Under the pieces are notes generated by a model. It was not told where the DNA came from. It made no database searches and was given only the letters and a program-made list of their open reading frames with translations. A stretch of 31,568 bases of DNA from a virus: positions 1 to 31,568 of the IMG/VR virus record IMGVR_UViG_3300034082_000594; one strand, written 5' to 3'. Position numbers and translations under genes: made by a program. This document shows positions 1 through 10,296 of the stretch, one piece after another. Every line of letters begins with the position of its first letter. Position 1 is the stretch's first letter.

Positions 1-2306
1 TTATTATCTAAGTTAGTAGTGTCGCCAATATTTCCTAAAAAGTTTATTGTTACTTTTGTTCTATTATTTAGTTTCCAATTTTCTAACATATCCAAAATAA
101 AAACAAATATACTATTTTCATCAATCATATTGTTACTTATATCTATATTAGTTAAAAATTTATTTGTTTCTAATGCACCTTTTGTATAAGATGTAAATGA
201 ATTTCTAGATAAGTTTAACTGTTTTAGATTAGGACACCCTGCAAAACTAGTAATTGGACCAGCTAAATTATTTTTAAATAATATTAAATTTTTTAAATTT
301 TGACATTCTAAATATGGAAATTTATTTGTAGAAGAAGATACTAAAATATTACTATCAAATCTAATATCAGTTATGGTGTTATTTATTATAGCTGGCATTG
401 AACCTGTAAACTTACTATTTCTCATTATAGCTGTTTTAATCAATGGTTGATTAGAAAAACTAGGAATAGGTCCACTAAATCCTGTATTTTCTATATAAAC
501 TGTTTCTAGTTTTTCTAATGATGATATAATTGGAAAATCTCCAGTAATGTTATAATTTCCAATTATGAAAAGTCGTTTTAAGTTTACTAAGTTTGATAAT
601 CCATTTGGTGAAATAAATGGTCCATCGACTCTAGTATCGTATAATCCACCAGCAATGTATAAATTTTGCAGTTTATTTGTATCATTAAATGAAGTGTCAG
701 TTATTTTTCCTGACATATTTGTATAACGAATATCTAAGTTTGTTAACTCTGGCAAACTAGAAAAGTTATCACCTATTGGACCATACCCTCTGCACGCATA
801 TAAGTCTATATTTTTTAAATTGGTGCATCCAGAAAACTTCCCAGATATATTGCCATCAACCAGTGATAGATTTCCGCTATATCTATAAGTATAACTTGTT
901 AATGTAGTTTTTTCAGACACATCAACAATATTATGACTGTTATTATTATCACTTGTAAACGAATTAAGAACATTTGAATCTATTGATATAGTACCATTTA
1001 TATTATTATTACTAATATCTAAATTAACCAATGTAAGAGATTCTTGGACTGATGTAGGTAATGTCGAATATCTATGGCCCCTTACCACATAATTTTTAAT
1101 TGTAGCAGGAACAATATGTGATGATCCAGTAGAAGTCATAGCTCTACGATTATTTAATGAATCTACTGCATAATGATATAGTGATTGCAAATTAGAAAAA
1201 CTAGATAAATCTATAGTTTCATTATCACTGAAACATGCAGATATGTCTAAACTGATTAATGATGTATTTAAATAATTATTAAGTTGATAATTTGCAGTAT
1301 TTGTAGTTCTTGTTAAATTATTTCCAGAAATATTTAATTCGGTTAATGCTGGTGTTATATATTTTAAATTTGGTAATTCTCTAAAATCATTATTTCTTAA
1401 ATCTGCTATAGATAAATTATCCATTTTGTTATTAGGGAATGATGTTAAATTTATATTAGTTAAATACAATTCACTAATATATCTAGGATCGTAGTAATAT
1501 TCTAACAATCTTGGCCTTGAAGTAGTATCAAAATGTCTGATTGTAGTATTTTCCCCCAATTTGTAGGATTTTTCAATATTATTGTCTAAATTTGTTATTA
1601 ATAAGTTTGCAGTAGGGTATCCAATTATTTCACTTGGCGGCGATGTTCTAATCCTAATTGTAGCATTTTTATAAAATGCTTCGAATGAAACAGGAATTCC
1701 TCTCATTGCATAAAATTCTATTTCTGATCCTGATCCATTGTTATACATTTTTACTTTGTGTGTTGGAATTTCGGATGCAAATCTTCTTTTTTTCAGTTGG
1801 CTTGTTTTTTGTAATCCAGTTATAACTAATTTACTTGAATTATTAATAGATGGTGTTACTGTTACTTTTCCTCCATAAAATATAGGAGAAGTATCTAATA
1901 CAGGAGAAGAAAAAGATGACCAAGAAGAAACTCGGCTAGTTGATATGTCTGCGTATTCTATAGTAGGGTTTGCTGAAAATTTTATATATTTGTATTTTAT
2001 AGACGATGCACCAATTTGAGAATTTATTTGAATATTACCACTGACCTCATCTGCTATAGTTTGTTGTTCTTGTATAAAAAATGAATAATTACTGGTTCCA
2101 TTGAATATTTTTATTAATTCATATTTAAAATCAACGTCTAAGTTTGAAATGTTTTTTATATCATTTCTAGAAACATTAGCAGAAGCTAATCCTTTTATTA
2201 CATCTATGTCATCAGGATTTAATCCTAAATTTATTAATGCTTGTCTTGTGTTTTCTAGTTGTCCAAGATATTTACTTGTATCTAATCCATAATAAAACTT
2301 AGCCAT
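1..2306 (-). CDS. Leucine-rich-repeat tail/adhesin protein, C-terminus cut by the window edge
   Basis: The reading frame is open from an ATG at 2306 to the left edge with no stop, giving about 768 visible residues; the C-terminus lies outside. The start codon overlaps the stop of the upstream gene (TAATG) and has an AAGGAA ribosome site. Residues 1 to about 270 resemble a structural attachment region with no recognised domain. From about residue 273 to the edge there are at least ten leucine-rich repeats, such as LTNLDIRYTNMSGKI, LETVYIENTGFSGPIPSF, LKQLNLSRNSF and LTNIDISNNMI. Several follow the LxxLxLxxNxxxGxIP pattern best known from plant LRR proteins. It is the last visible gene of the late tail operon, so I infer a virion surface protein that binds the host or a partner protein. 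LRRs mediate protein or glycan binding, but the actual ligand is unknown. Confidence 0.8.
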   Translation of the reverse strand, partial: MAKFYYGLDTSKYLGQLENTRQALINLGLNPDDIDVIKGLASANVSRNDIKNISNLDVDFKYELIKIFNGTSNYSFFIQEQQTIADEVSGNIQINSQIGASSIKYKYIKFSANPTIEYADISTSRVSSWSSFSSPVLDTSPIFYGGKVTVTPSINNSSKLVITGLQKTSQLKKRRFASEIPTHKVKMYNNGSGSEIEFYAMRGIPVSFEAFYKNATIRIRTSPPSEIIGYPTANLLITNLDNNIEKSYKLGENTTIRHFDTTSRPRLLEYYYDPRYISELYLTNINLTSFPNNKMDNLSIADLRNNDFRELPNLKYITPALTELNISGNNLTRTTNTANYQLNNYLNTSLISLDISACFSDNETIDLSSFSNLQSLYHYAVDSLNNRRAMTSTGSSHIVPATIKNYVVRGHRYSTLPTSVQESLTLVNLDISNNNINGTISIDSNVLNSFTSDNNNSHNIVDVSEKTTLTSYTYRYSGNLSLVDGNISGKFSGCTNLKNIDLYACRGYGPIGDNFSSLPELTNLDIRYTNMSGKITDTSFNDTNKLQNLYIAGGLYDTRVDGPFISPNGLSNLVNLKRLFIIGNYNITGDFPIISSLEKLETVYIENTGFSGPIPSFSNQPLIKTAIMRNSKFTGSMPAIINNTITDIRFDSNILVSSSTNKFPYLECQNLKNLILFKNNLAGPITSFAGCPNLKQLNLSRNSFTSYTKGALETNKFLTNIDISNNMIDENSIFVFILDMLENWKLNNRTKVTINFLGNIGDTTNLDN

Positions 2307-5300
2307 TATTGTTCCTTAATGTTAACGCTTATATCAATTTCTCCCGAATTAGTAATACTACTAGCTGTTATAAAAATAGCATTATTATTTTTTAATCCTG
2401 AAGTTATTTTATATCTATCTCTTCCAAAAATCTTAGTAAGATTCACTGGTTTACTATCGTTTGGCGAAACATACAAAGAATGAAATGTTGTGCCGGGTCT
2501 TAAAGGTTGTAATGTCTGTGTATCTATTCTAGTAGAAGCTAATCTTTGTATTTCAACAAAATTAGAAGGATTTAATATGTTTGTAGAATTTCCACTATTC
2601 ACATAAATTGTGTCTTCATATAACAAATTAGATTCCCATACTGGATTTTGGGTTATTGATTGGTTTGCTCTTATTTCTTCTATTATCATACCATTTATCT
2701 TTGCATCGTCGTTCATGCCAATAGTAACATATATTTTATCTGAAGAAAAGTTTATATTTTGTCTATAATTAAAAAATTTGTTTAAAAATCGTTGTGATCC
2801 ATTTGAGTTATATGATATAACTTGAAAATCATCAGACATAAGTATATATTTTGTTTGAATTTCTGTATTAGCCAAAATAGTTGCTGCTTGTGATCCTTTA
2901 ACACGCAAATATATTTTTTGCGTATTTTCCACAGTTTCCTCTTGCAAAATTGACATAACGACTATGTTAGTTGGATTATTATTAATTCCTAATGTTGCGT
3001 TTCCAATTTCTTCTGCTGTTATAACTGGTGCATCACCAATATTAAAATATAAATCATACTCATCAGTATTGCCAACACGTGATATTTCAGTAACAGTAAA
3101 GTTATTATATGATATTTTTCCTACAATTTTTGATATTCTTCCGCTATCCGATCCACTTGGATTTGGCAATCTAGGGTCTACTTCCAATCTATATCCATAA
3201 GATGCATCCCATTCTCCAATTTCTACACCATTAATGTTTAATTGTTCGCTTTCTTGCCCCCATTTTACATACAGATTTTTATACGTATCATAATCATATG
3301 TTATGTCATTTTCCTGATAAACAAATTTTTTATCTATTACTTCATTTGATTCGTTTAATATTTCTTCAATTTGAATATCTTTATCAGTTACTCCAATACA
3401 AAAGTCAGCAAAATGCTCATTATATGTATGGTCAATTGCTATTGGATTTAGAAAATGTATATTAAAGTTATTACTAATTATCGGAATAGTAGCTTTTAAT
3501 ACGGTGTCATTAAATCCAGTTATTTTTGCAGCAAATGGTTTGTTATATAAGTTAGCAACAGTTCCATTCTTCAACAATACTTTGTTTAATATTTTTCTTT
3601 CATCTTCTTGGTATCCATTACTTCTTCCTATATTAGCAGTAGTTTGTGCAATATCGGATGCATTAGAATTAGGTAGTAAATAACAATTGTATATACCGTC
3701 TGCTATAACTTTTTTATAATAGTCGCTATCAAGAAAATACTCTGTAGTTATGTCAGATATTACACAAGAAAATCCATTTCCAATTCCAACAGTAGTATTA
3801 GAAAAAGACAATAACTCCGACAGATCGTAACCAATACCACTATTTTTAATTTTAATATACGACACAATTCCATTTATAACAGTAACATCAATAGTAGCAT
3901 ATTGACCTGTTCCGCCAGATAATGGAACATTATAGTATGTTCCATCCGTGTATCCTGTTCCACCATTTACAATAGAAATAGATAATTTATCATTTATTTG
4001 TATAGATGTTCCAGTTTCATTTAACATCAATGTAGCATTTTTTGATTTACTTTCATCAACTGATGTTGCTAAAATCTTTGCAACATTGCTACCGCCTATA
4101 TACCCAGTTGATATAAAAAGTAAATCATTTTTACTATAATTTATTCCTGCATTTGATATTGATGTTGATGTAATTAATCCACCAGAAATAGTAACATTAA
4201 TTTTTGCACCAGAACCAGAACCACCAGTTACTGGTATGTTACTAAAAGTTCCATTAGTATGTCCATTTGTAGTAGATACAAGTAATATGTCTTTTATTGC
4301 ACCCTTTAAATTATGTAAACTTGGAGAATAATGATAGTGAAATCCTTCTGGTGATCCTATAATTCTTGTAAATTCTATTTTTGTAGGTTCGTCAGTTCTT
4401 ACAGTCATTGATGTTGGATATGATAAAATTTGATTTTTTGATTTTTCTCCAACTGAATTTGATATATCTTTTTTTGGTATCATTCCAATTATTGGAGTAT
4501 CATTCGAAAAATTTTTAGGTTCAGATGTTGCAGAGTATAATTTTACCGTTCCTTCATCGCCACCATCAATATAATAAGATGCTCCATATTTATAAATGGA
4601 TATCGGTTCATAAATTATAGAAGTATCACGTAATCCCATATAATATTTAAATTTAAATTCTGGATTTTGTAAGCATGGTTTTCCTATACCATTTTCTATT
4701 ACTAAAGTATGCAATACTACCCATCTAGCTTGATCATTTTCAGATGGAATATATGCATAAAATCTAGCACCAATAGCACCATACCAACCAAACTCTATTT
4801 TAAACATCGTAACTTTTTTTAAGTCTGCTATATATCCACTTGGTCCCTCACCCTTAAGCGAGTCACCATTAAAATAATCACGTGAAATAGATACTTCCCA
4901 TAACTGAGTTGCATTATCTAAGCCTTCGGAATATACTAACTTTTCACTACCTGGTTCTAAACCAAGTCGGTTGACTACTACTTCATTTCCAAGTGGGATT
5001 GTACTTCTTCTTACTATATTAAAGTCTGAGCCACGAATTTGAAACATATATTCATCAGTAGAATTAGAACATCCCCATTCTAATATGTTAGATTTTGATT
5101 GACCGCCATTTGCTCTAACACCAAATGTAAAAGCACTAATTCTTCCAGGTTGATAACGATAAACATCCTTACTCTCTAATACTCCAAAATATGTAGATTG
5201 GCTACTATATCCCGGACTTCTAATATCAGCACCTGCCCTGATTGCATAATATATTGGATTAGTAGAAAATGATTCCAATGGAAATATATATTCACCTCCT

Positions 5301-6148
5301 AATATTTTTTCATAAGTTATAGTAAATCGTTCTATTTCATCAAATGAAAGTTGTGGATTATCACCATATGTAACATCATAAAATGAAGCACTGCCAGTTA
5401 TTTCTCCTGTTCCTGTAGAATCTATATTATAATCAAAAATAGGATTCTCATTTACATCTACTATTGTTATACGATCAGAGAGAAAATTGTTAATTGCATA
5501 TTGCCGTAAGCTTTCTGCCAATGGCTCGGTTTCACTATTATCATAAAAATAATCATATAGTATTCTTCCAATTGCAATAAAGTTTAGATACTTATCAAAC
5601 GAACCCTCTACATATCTTCCAGTATTACTCCAGTTAGGACCAAATGGATAACTATATTGAACTGGAAATGCTTGTAATGTAAGTGCTTGTTCATCAGTAG
5701 ATTCTATAAACTGCACTTGAGTTCTTTCTCCATATATTGGATTTCTTCTATTATACCATTCGTTAGGATAGTATGTTTGACTAGAAAAGGTATAATAATC
5801 CCATGTATTAACATCATATCCATATGTTGACACGTCAGCAAATAAACTCAATTGTTGTTCAGCACGTGGAACACCCAATAATGAAGTACTTACTTGACTA
5901 GTTTCGGAAAATTGTTCTAATATTTTTACATTTTCATCAAAATTAGTTTTATATCCATTATTAACTTGTATACTAGTAGAATTTCTCATACGATTGTATG
6001 AAGATAAAGATGAATTTACCTCAGTAACTAGCTCATTTCCAGCAGAATCATATAGTTTTAACGCTGTATCAATGTCATAGAGCGGTTCATATGATGGGAA
6101 ATCTGGTGCTGGTATTTTGTCAAAACCAATTTTTATTTGTTTAGGCAT
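2306..6148 (-). CDS. Giant tail/virion structural protein, paralogue of the next upstream gene
   Basis: This encodes 1280 residues. I chose the ATG at 6148 (MPKQIKIGF) over an in-frame TTG at 6163, because the ATG overlaps the upstream stop (TAATG) and follows a GGGAAGAA ribosome site. It shares four modules in the same order with the 1382-residue neighbour: LLGVPRAEQQLSLFADV (about residues 88-105), YRYQPGRISAFTFGV (about 330), a KVTMFKIEFGWYGAIGA block (about 443) and KYGASYYIDGGDEGTVKLYS (about 517). Residues of about 628-680 and 733-785 are two copies of a Gly/Thr-rich beta module ending in N-x-G-I-N/G-Y. No enzymatic motif is visible. Position in the tail operon and the beta-rich modular build suggest a fibre or baseplate-attached structural protein. 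The function is inferred and no T4 counterpart is recognised. Confidence 0.75.
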   Translation of the reverse strand: MPKQIKIGFDKIPAPDFPSYEPLYDIDTALKLYDSAGNELVTEVNSSLSSYNRMRNSTSIQVNNGYKTNFDENVKILEQFSETSQVSTSLLGVPRAEQQLSLFADVSTYGYDVNTWDYYTFSSQTYYPNEWYNRRNPIYGERTQVQFIESTDEQALTLQAFPVQYSYPFGPNWSNTGRYVEGSFDKYLNFIAIGRILYDYFYDNSETEPLAESLRQYAINNFLSDRITIVDVNENPIFDYNIDSTGTGEITGSASFYDVTYGDNPQLSFDEIERFTITYEKILGGEYIFPLESFSTNPIYYAIRAGADIRSPGYSSQSTYFGVLESKDVYRYQPGRISAFTFGVRANGGQSKSNILEWGCSNSTDEYMFQIRGSDFNIVRRSTIPLGNEVVVNRLGLEPGSEKLVYSEGLDNATQLWEVSISRDYFNGDSLKGEGPSGYIADLKKVTMFKIEFGWYGAIGARFYAYIPSENDQARWVVLHTLVIENGIGKPCLQNPEFKFKYYMGLRDTSIIYEPISIYKYGASYYIDGGDEGTVKLYSATSEPKNFSNDTPIIGMIPKKDISNSVGEKSKNQILSYPTSMTVRTDEPTKIEFTRIIGSPEGFHYHYSPSLHNLKGAIKDILLVSTTNGHTNGTFSNIPVTGGSGSGAKINVTISGGLITSTSISNAGINYSKNDLLFISTGYIGGSNVAKILATSVDESKSKNATLMLNETGTSIQINDKLSISIVNGGTGYTDGTYYNVPLSGGTGQYATIDVTVINGIVSYIKIKNSGIGYDLSELLSFSNTTVGIGNGFSCVISDITTEYFLDSDYYKKVIADGIYNCYLLPNSNASDIAQTTANIGRSNGYQEDERKILNKVLLKNGTVANLYNKPFAAKITGFNDTVLKATIPIISNNFNIHFLNPIAIDHTYNEHFADFCIGVTDKDIQIEEILNESNEVIDKKFVYQENDITYDYDTYKNLYVKWGQESEQLNINGVEIGEWDASYGYRLEVDPRLPNPSGSDSGRISKIVGKISYNNFTVTEISRVGNTDEYDLYFNIGDAPVITAEEIGNATLGINNNPTNIVVMSILQEETVENTQKIYLRVKGSQAATILANTEIQTKYILMSDDFQVISYNSNGSQRFLNKFFNYRQNINFSSDKIYVTIGMNDDAKINGMIIEEIRANQSITQNPVWESNLLYEDTIYVNSGNSTNILNPSNFVEIQRLASTRIDTQTLQPLRPGTTFHSLYVSPNDSKPVNLTKIFGRDRYKITSGLKNNNAIFITASSITNSGEIDISVNIKEQ

Positions 6149-9100
6149 TATTGTTCTTCCCAAGTAAGGCCAATACCAACAGTTGCAACCGAAGTTGGCG
6201 ATGCAATATTTACATCTCCTTCTGCATCAACTACAAAGTAAAGAGTGTCTGCTACATTAGTTAATGGATATGACAAATATTCTTTATTGTAATCGAAATA
6301 AGTAGCCATATCTATTTGTTCTGTTCCCGGTTGTATATATAGCGTAGCAATATTAATACCAGTAGCAGGAACAGGAACTTGATTAGTTACTGCTATTTTA
6401 ACAGAACTTAATCCTTCTTTTTCTGTCAAGATTTTAATATCTGATGTTTGTAATTCTACACCAGTAGAACTAAATCTACGTTCACGTAAGAATGACTGTG
6501 CCACTAATTGTATTTTTCCAACATAAGAATCAATCATATCAAAATAATATTCTGTACCAATTCTGTAAAGTTTACCGAATACAGTTATATTTTCAGTTTC
6601 TTCTAATAATCCTCTAAACCATCCATAAGTAGAACCGCCATCTTCTAGATAAGTAGTCGAAATAGTTGGTAATGGATTTTTATCAGAAGTTATTTCATAA
6701 ATGCTTGTCAACGAAAATGATCCTGTAGTAACAAATTCAGTTTGGAATATAGGAGTTTTTTTCAATCTTACACGGATTGGAACACTTCCCAAATTAACTG
6801 CAGATAATTGAGTTGGATATACTTGCACCCTATTTCTAATTTTCTTATTTTGTGTGCTTACTATGTTTTCTTTTGTTTCTAATCCATATATTGTATTACC
6901 ACGATCTGGAATAAGTCTTATAGATGTTCCTAATGGTGCAGAAGAAAGATATATTTTAGTAGTATCAACCCAAATAACTTTTATATTTTGATCTGTTCTG
7001 TTATTTGTTTTTACTTTTGCACCCATAAAGAATGCATTGTCGGGCAAATCATTAAGAGCACTTACACTAGTGTTAATAGAAGGTATTCCCTGTATAGTAA
7101 ATAATGTATCATTTGCATTATATGTTCCACTAGATACATTATAAGTTCTTCCATATACATCTTCCAATTCAGTATTGTCATTACTATAAAGTCTTACTGT
7201 TCCACGATCACCGCCATCAATATAATATGATGCACCATATTTTACTATATAATGACTTGAACGCTCATATCCAAGATTTTGATCAATTTCTCCGCTGCCT
7301 TTTGTATTACTATCACCGCCACCATACACGTTATATGTTATTGGTAATGTTGCATTTCCAAGTGATGCAATTTTTAATTGGTTTGATGCTCTTAAATGAT
7401 GCACCCTTACCCAACGTGCTTCTCCATTGCTTACTGGAACATATGCTAAGAATAACGCACCAACCGCACCATACCATGAAAATTCGATTTTTAACATTGT
7501 AACTTTGGTAAAGTCAAAATTATAAACACTGGCAATTCGTGTTTGTAGAGATTCTGCATCAGCTTTAACTGCTTGTCCAGGATATGCACGTCCAGTATTA
7601 CCAATTGCAAAATCACTGTATACTAATGGATTTCCAGAGGTAACATTATCTGTCAGTTGAACGCCATTTAATTGGTCATTACTGTATCTACTTCTAGGAA
7701 CACGATATTCATATACACCATAATATTCTGGATCGACATTATTTTTAATCCAATTTATATACTCTTGGGTAAAGTTTACACTGTCTATTTGTTCTTCTAA
7801 AACTGCATGATTTATATCAGTAGTGATAGCAGTGTCAATATAACCTACTTCATATATTGTAATGTCATTTGGGTCTCTTGGCAATGATCCATTACTAGTA
7901 TATTTGTATGGGAATACCATTCCATCTGGAAATGGATCGTTTCCTTCTGTGTAATTTGGAGTAACTCCTACTCTATATACCGCAGGATCATATGATTTTG
8001 GAAATATAAATGGATTAACTGTTTGAAAAGTAATTCCATCAATCGGTGCGGTAGAATCAAATGTAATTTCAACTCCACTAGAATCTTTTATAGTAAATTC
8101 ATTTCCTTTTGGCCCAATAACTCTTGCGACCTGATATAACTTTCCACTTACTACTTTGGGCAATGCAGGTGATACACCAATTGATAATGTTGGTCCAAAA
8201 TACCGAACATGTTGATCAAATGTAACTACACCCGATGTTATTTTAAATGTACTATTTAATGTAGTAGTTGCTACAATTTTATTTTTTGGCTTTAATAATG
8301 CAGGGTCATATACTGCTGCATTAACCATTATTAGTCCATCACGTAATATAACAAGATTTCCAGCAACTCCACGATCACCATATTCAGTAACATTGGTGTC
8401 TTGTTTACTAAAATTAGTTACTATTATATTTGCTAATGAAGTGTTGTCGTTTACTGTATAAAATTTTGAATTTATAGTAGTGTTTACTGTTCCTACAAAA
8501 TAAGTATTAGCCAAATCTTCCACAATTTTTGATCGTAAATGTATATGTCTTGCTATTTCTGCTGGCAAAACTCCATCTAGCTGACTATAAACCGTCATAT
8601 CATTGGTAGAATTTGCTTTATATCCGTTATAAGCAGTATAATACATACTAGCATTATATTTGGTTGCTGCATTACCGCCACCTATTAAATCATCACGATA
8701 ACCATCAATAACATACAACATATCTCTTATACATTTATCTTTAATAATATCTTTTGATATTTTAATCCAATTTGTTCCAGTATATAATACTATATCGTCA
8801 ACATTAAATATTTCTTCTCCGTTACCAATATCTCTAGCACTAGCGGTTCCAACAACTTTATAATACCATCCTGCTGTTAATAAATTAGGTGAGGTATCAC
8901 TTAGGTTTGGACTATTTGCTTCTGCATTCCATGAACCTTTATCAGTTGTTGCACCAAATTTTAGTAAGTATCCGGCTGGCATATCATCGTATAATAAAGC
9001 ATTTCCATTACTGTCATACTCGTTTGTATAATATGCCCAATATTGTCTACGAACATCAAACATAGTTTCTATTCTAGACTTCAAAGTAGGATAAGAAGTT

Positions 9101-10296
9101 GGACCAGTAAATGCAGCATTATTACCAGTAGATGCATGTACCGCAGCAAAAAATGCTATAGTAATGTCAACTAATCCAACTAATTCTGTTTTTGTAAACT
9201 CATTTAATCCACTATGATAAGTTGGCTCAGAATTTATAACTGCTTTTAATGCATTGTATAAAATTATTTCGTATGGTGCTGCACCATTGTTATAAGCAAG
9301 GCTTGTTTCATAATTTTTAGTATTAAATGAAGTATGAGCATCACAGTTAAACTCTATGTCCATTAGATACATATCAATCCAATAATCAGAATCTCTTAAA
9401 CATTTATTTTTAAATATTATTTTGTTAAATGTAGACAAACCGTTATAATATGTAGCAAATGTGCTATATAAAGAATTTGTCATTAATTCCGTCCACGTAG
9501 CATCCATTAACTTGTATCTACTATCACTTATTATTTTTCTATCTTTTAATAATCTAGTTGAACTTGGTTTTGGAGAATTTGGGGATTTTCCTACTACACG
9601 ATAATCTTCAAGTTGTGTTGTGCCTAATGTATCAGATGAAGTAGAACTTGGTCCTTTTAATAAGGAAGTAGCCAATCCAAATATAGAAGCTGGTGTTCTA
9701 TATAAACTATTTGTTCTTCTAACAACAGCAAAGTTATCATCTTTTCCATTTTGACGGGTTTCCCAATAATATCCATCATATTTGTCAAATATACCATATT
9801 TTCTTATAACTGGGTTTTGTGCAAATGAACTGATACTTACTGTGCTTTTTACACCAAAAGTAGCTGCACTAACACGACCAGGCTGATATCTAAAAAATCT
9901 TTTAGATGTTAATACTGAACTTTCGTTACGTGGTGCTTCTATTAATGCACCAGCTTCTTCTTGAATATGTTTTACACCATGCCCGTATTTAAATCCACTA
10001 GTATATGTACCACTAGTATATGTACTTGGAGTAGATGACCATTCATTTGGGTTTACATCATATGTATTAACATCAGCAAATATACCAAGGGCAACTTCAC
10101 TTCTTGGTATACCAAGCAATGACAGTGCAACTTCACTTTGTATTTTATTTTGTTCAACTACTGGGATTGGCGTTTGATCACTAGCAAGAACTACTGGTAT
10201 AGATTTGCTTGACGGTTTTTGGCCGGGGGTAACAGGTGTAGTTCTACCTACGTTTACAACACTACTGTTGTTGTTTATATTAGTTAAGCTGCTCAT
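6148..10296 (-). CDS. Giant tail/virion structural protein, 1382 residues
   Basis: The frame runs from an ATG at 10296, which overlaps the upstream stop (ATGA), to a TAA at 6148 shared with the next gene's ATG. The N-terminus has a Ser/Pro/Gln-rich linker and a VVLASDQTPIPV-like segment, which I recall from phage fibre proteins. The blocks SLLGIPRSEVALGIFADV (residues 59-76), FRYQPGRVSAATFGV (about 136), KVTMLKIEFSWYGAVGA (about 930) and KYGASYYIDGGDRGTVRLYS (about 1018) are shared with the downstream paralogue. The region of about residues 180-900 has no equivalent there and looks like an insertion of extra domains. There is no signal peptide or clear transmembrane segment. It probably forms part of a tail fibre or baseplate appendage. 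Similar proteins occur in marine T4-type phages as far as I recall, but the precise role is unknown. Confidence 0.75.
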   Translation of the reverse strand: MSSLTNINNNSSVVNVGRTTPVTPGQKPSSKSIPVVLASDQTPIPVVEQNKIQSEVALSLLGIPRSEVALGIFADVNTYDVNPNEWSSTPSTYTSGTYTSGFKYGHGVKHIQEEAGALIEAPRNESSVLTSKRFFRYQPGRVSAATFGVKSTVSISSFAQNPVIRKYGIFDKYDGYYWETRQNGKDDNFAVVRRTNSLYRTPASIFGLATSLLKGPSSTSSDTLGTTQLEDYRVVGKSPNSPKPSSTRLLKDRKIISDSRYKLMDATWTELMTNSLYSTFATYYNGLSTFNKIIFKNKCLRDSDYWIDMYLMDIEFNCDAHTSFNTKNYETSLAYNNGAAPYEIILYNALKAVINSEPTYHSGLNEFTKTELVGLVDITIAFFAAVHASTGNNAAFTGPTSYPTLKSRIETMFDVRRQYWAYYTNEYDSNGNALLYDDMPAGYLLKFGATTDKGSWNAEANSPNLSDTSPNLLTAGWYYKVVGTASARDIGNGEEIFNVDDIVLYTGTNWIKISKDIIKDKCIRDMLYVIDGYRDDLIGGGNAATKYNASMYYTAYNGYKANSTNDMTVYSQLDGVLPAEIARHIHLRSKIVEDLANTYFVGTVNTTINSKFYTVNDNTSLANIIVTNFSKQDTNVTEYGDRGVAGNLVILRDGLIMVNAAVYDPALLKPKNKIVATTTLNSTFKITSGVVTFDQHVRYFGPTLSIGVSPALPKVVSGKLYQVARVIGPKGNEFTIKDSSGVEITFDSTAPIDGITFQTVNPFIFPKSYDPAVYRVGVTPNYTEGNDPFPDGMVFPYKYTSNGSLPRDPNDITIYEVGYIDTAITTDINHAVLEEQIDSVNFTQEYINWIKNNVDPEYYGVYEYRVPRSRYSNDQLNGVQLTDNVTSGNPLVYSDFAIGNTGRAYPGQAVKADAESLQTRIASVYNFDFTKVTMLKIEFSWYGAVGALFLAYVPVSNGEARWVRVHHLRASNQLKIASLGNATLPITYNVYGGGDSNTKGSGEIDQNLGYERSSHYIVKYGASYYIDGGDRGTVRLYSNDNTELEDVYGRTYNVSSGTYNANDTLFTIQGIPSINTSVSALNDLPDNAFFMGAKVKTNNRTDQNIKVIWVDTTKIYLSSAPLGTSIRLIPDRGNTIYGLETKENIVSTQNKKIRNRVQVYPTQLSAVNLGSVPIRVRLKKTPIFQTEFVTTGSFSLTSIYEITSDKNPLPTISTTYLEDGGSTYGWFRGLLEETENITVFGKLYRIGTEYYFDMIDSYVGKIQLVAQSFLRERRFSSTGVELQTSDIKILTEKEGLSSVKIAVTNQVPVPATGINIATLYIQPGTEQIDMATYFDYNKEYLSYPLTNVADTLYFVVDAEGDVNIASPTSVATVGIGLTWEEQ

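Noticed and set aside
6148-6163. Upstream TTG start (residues GRTI) for the 1280-residue tail protein
   Set aside because: The ATG at 6148 has the ribosome site at correct spacing and the same TAATG junction as the next gene.
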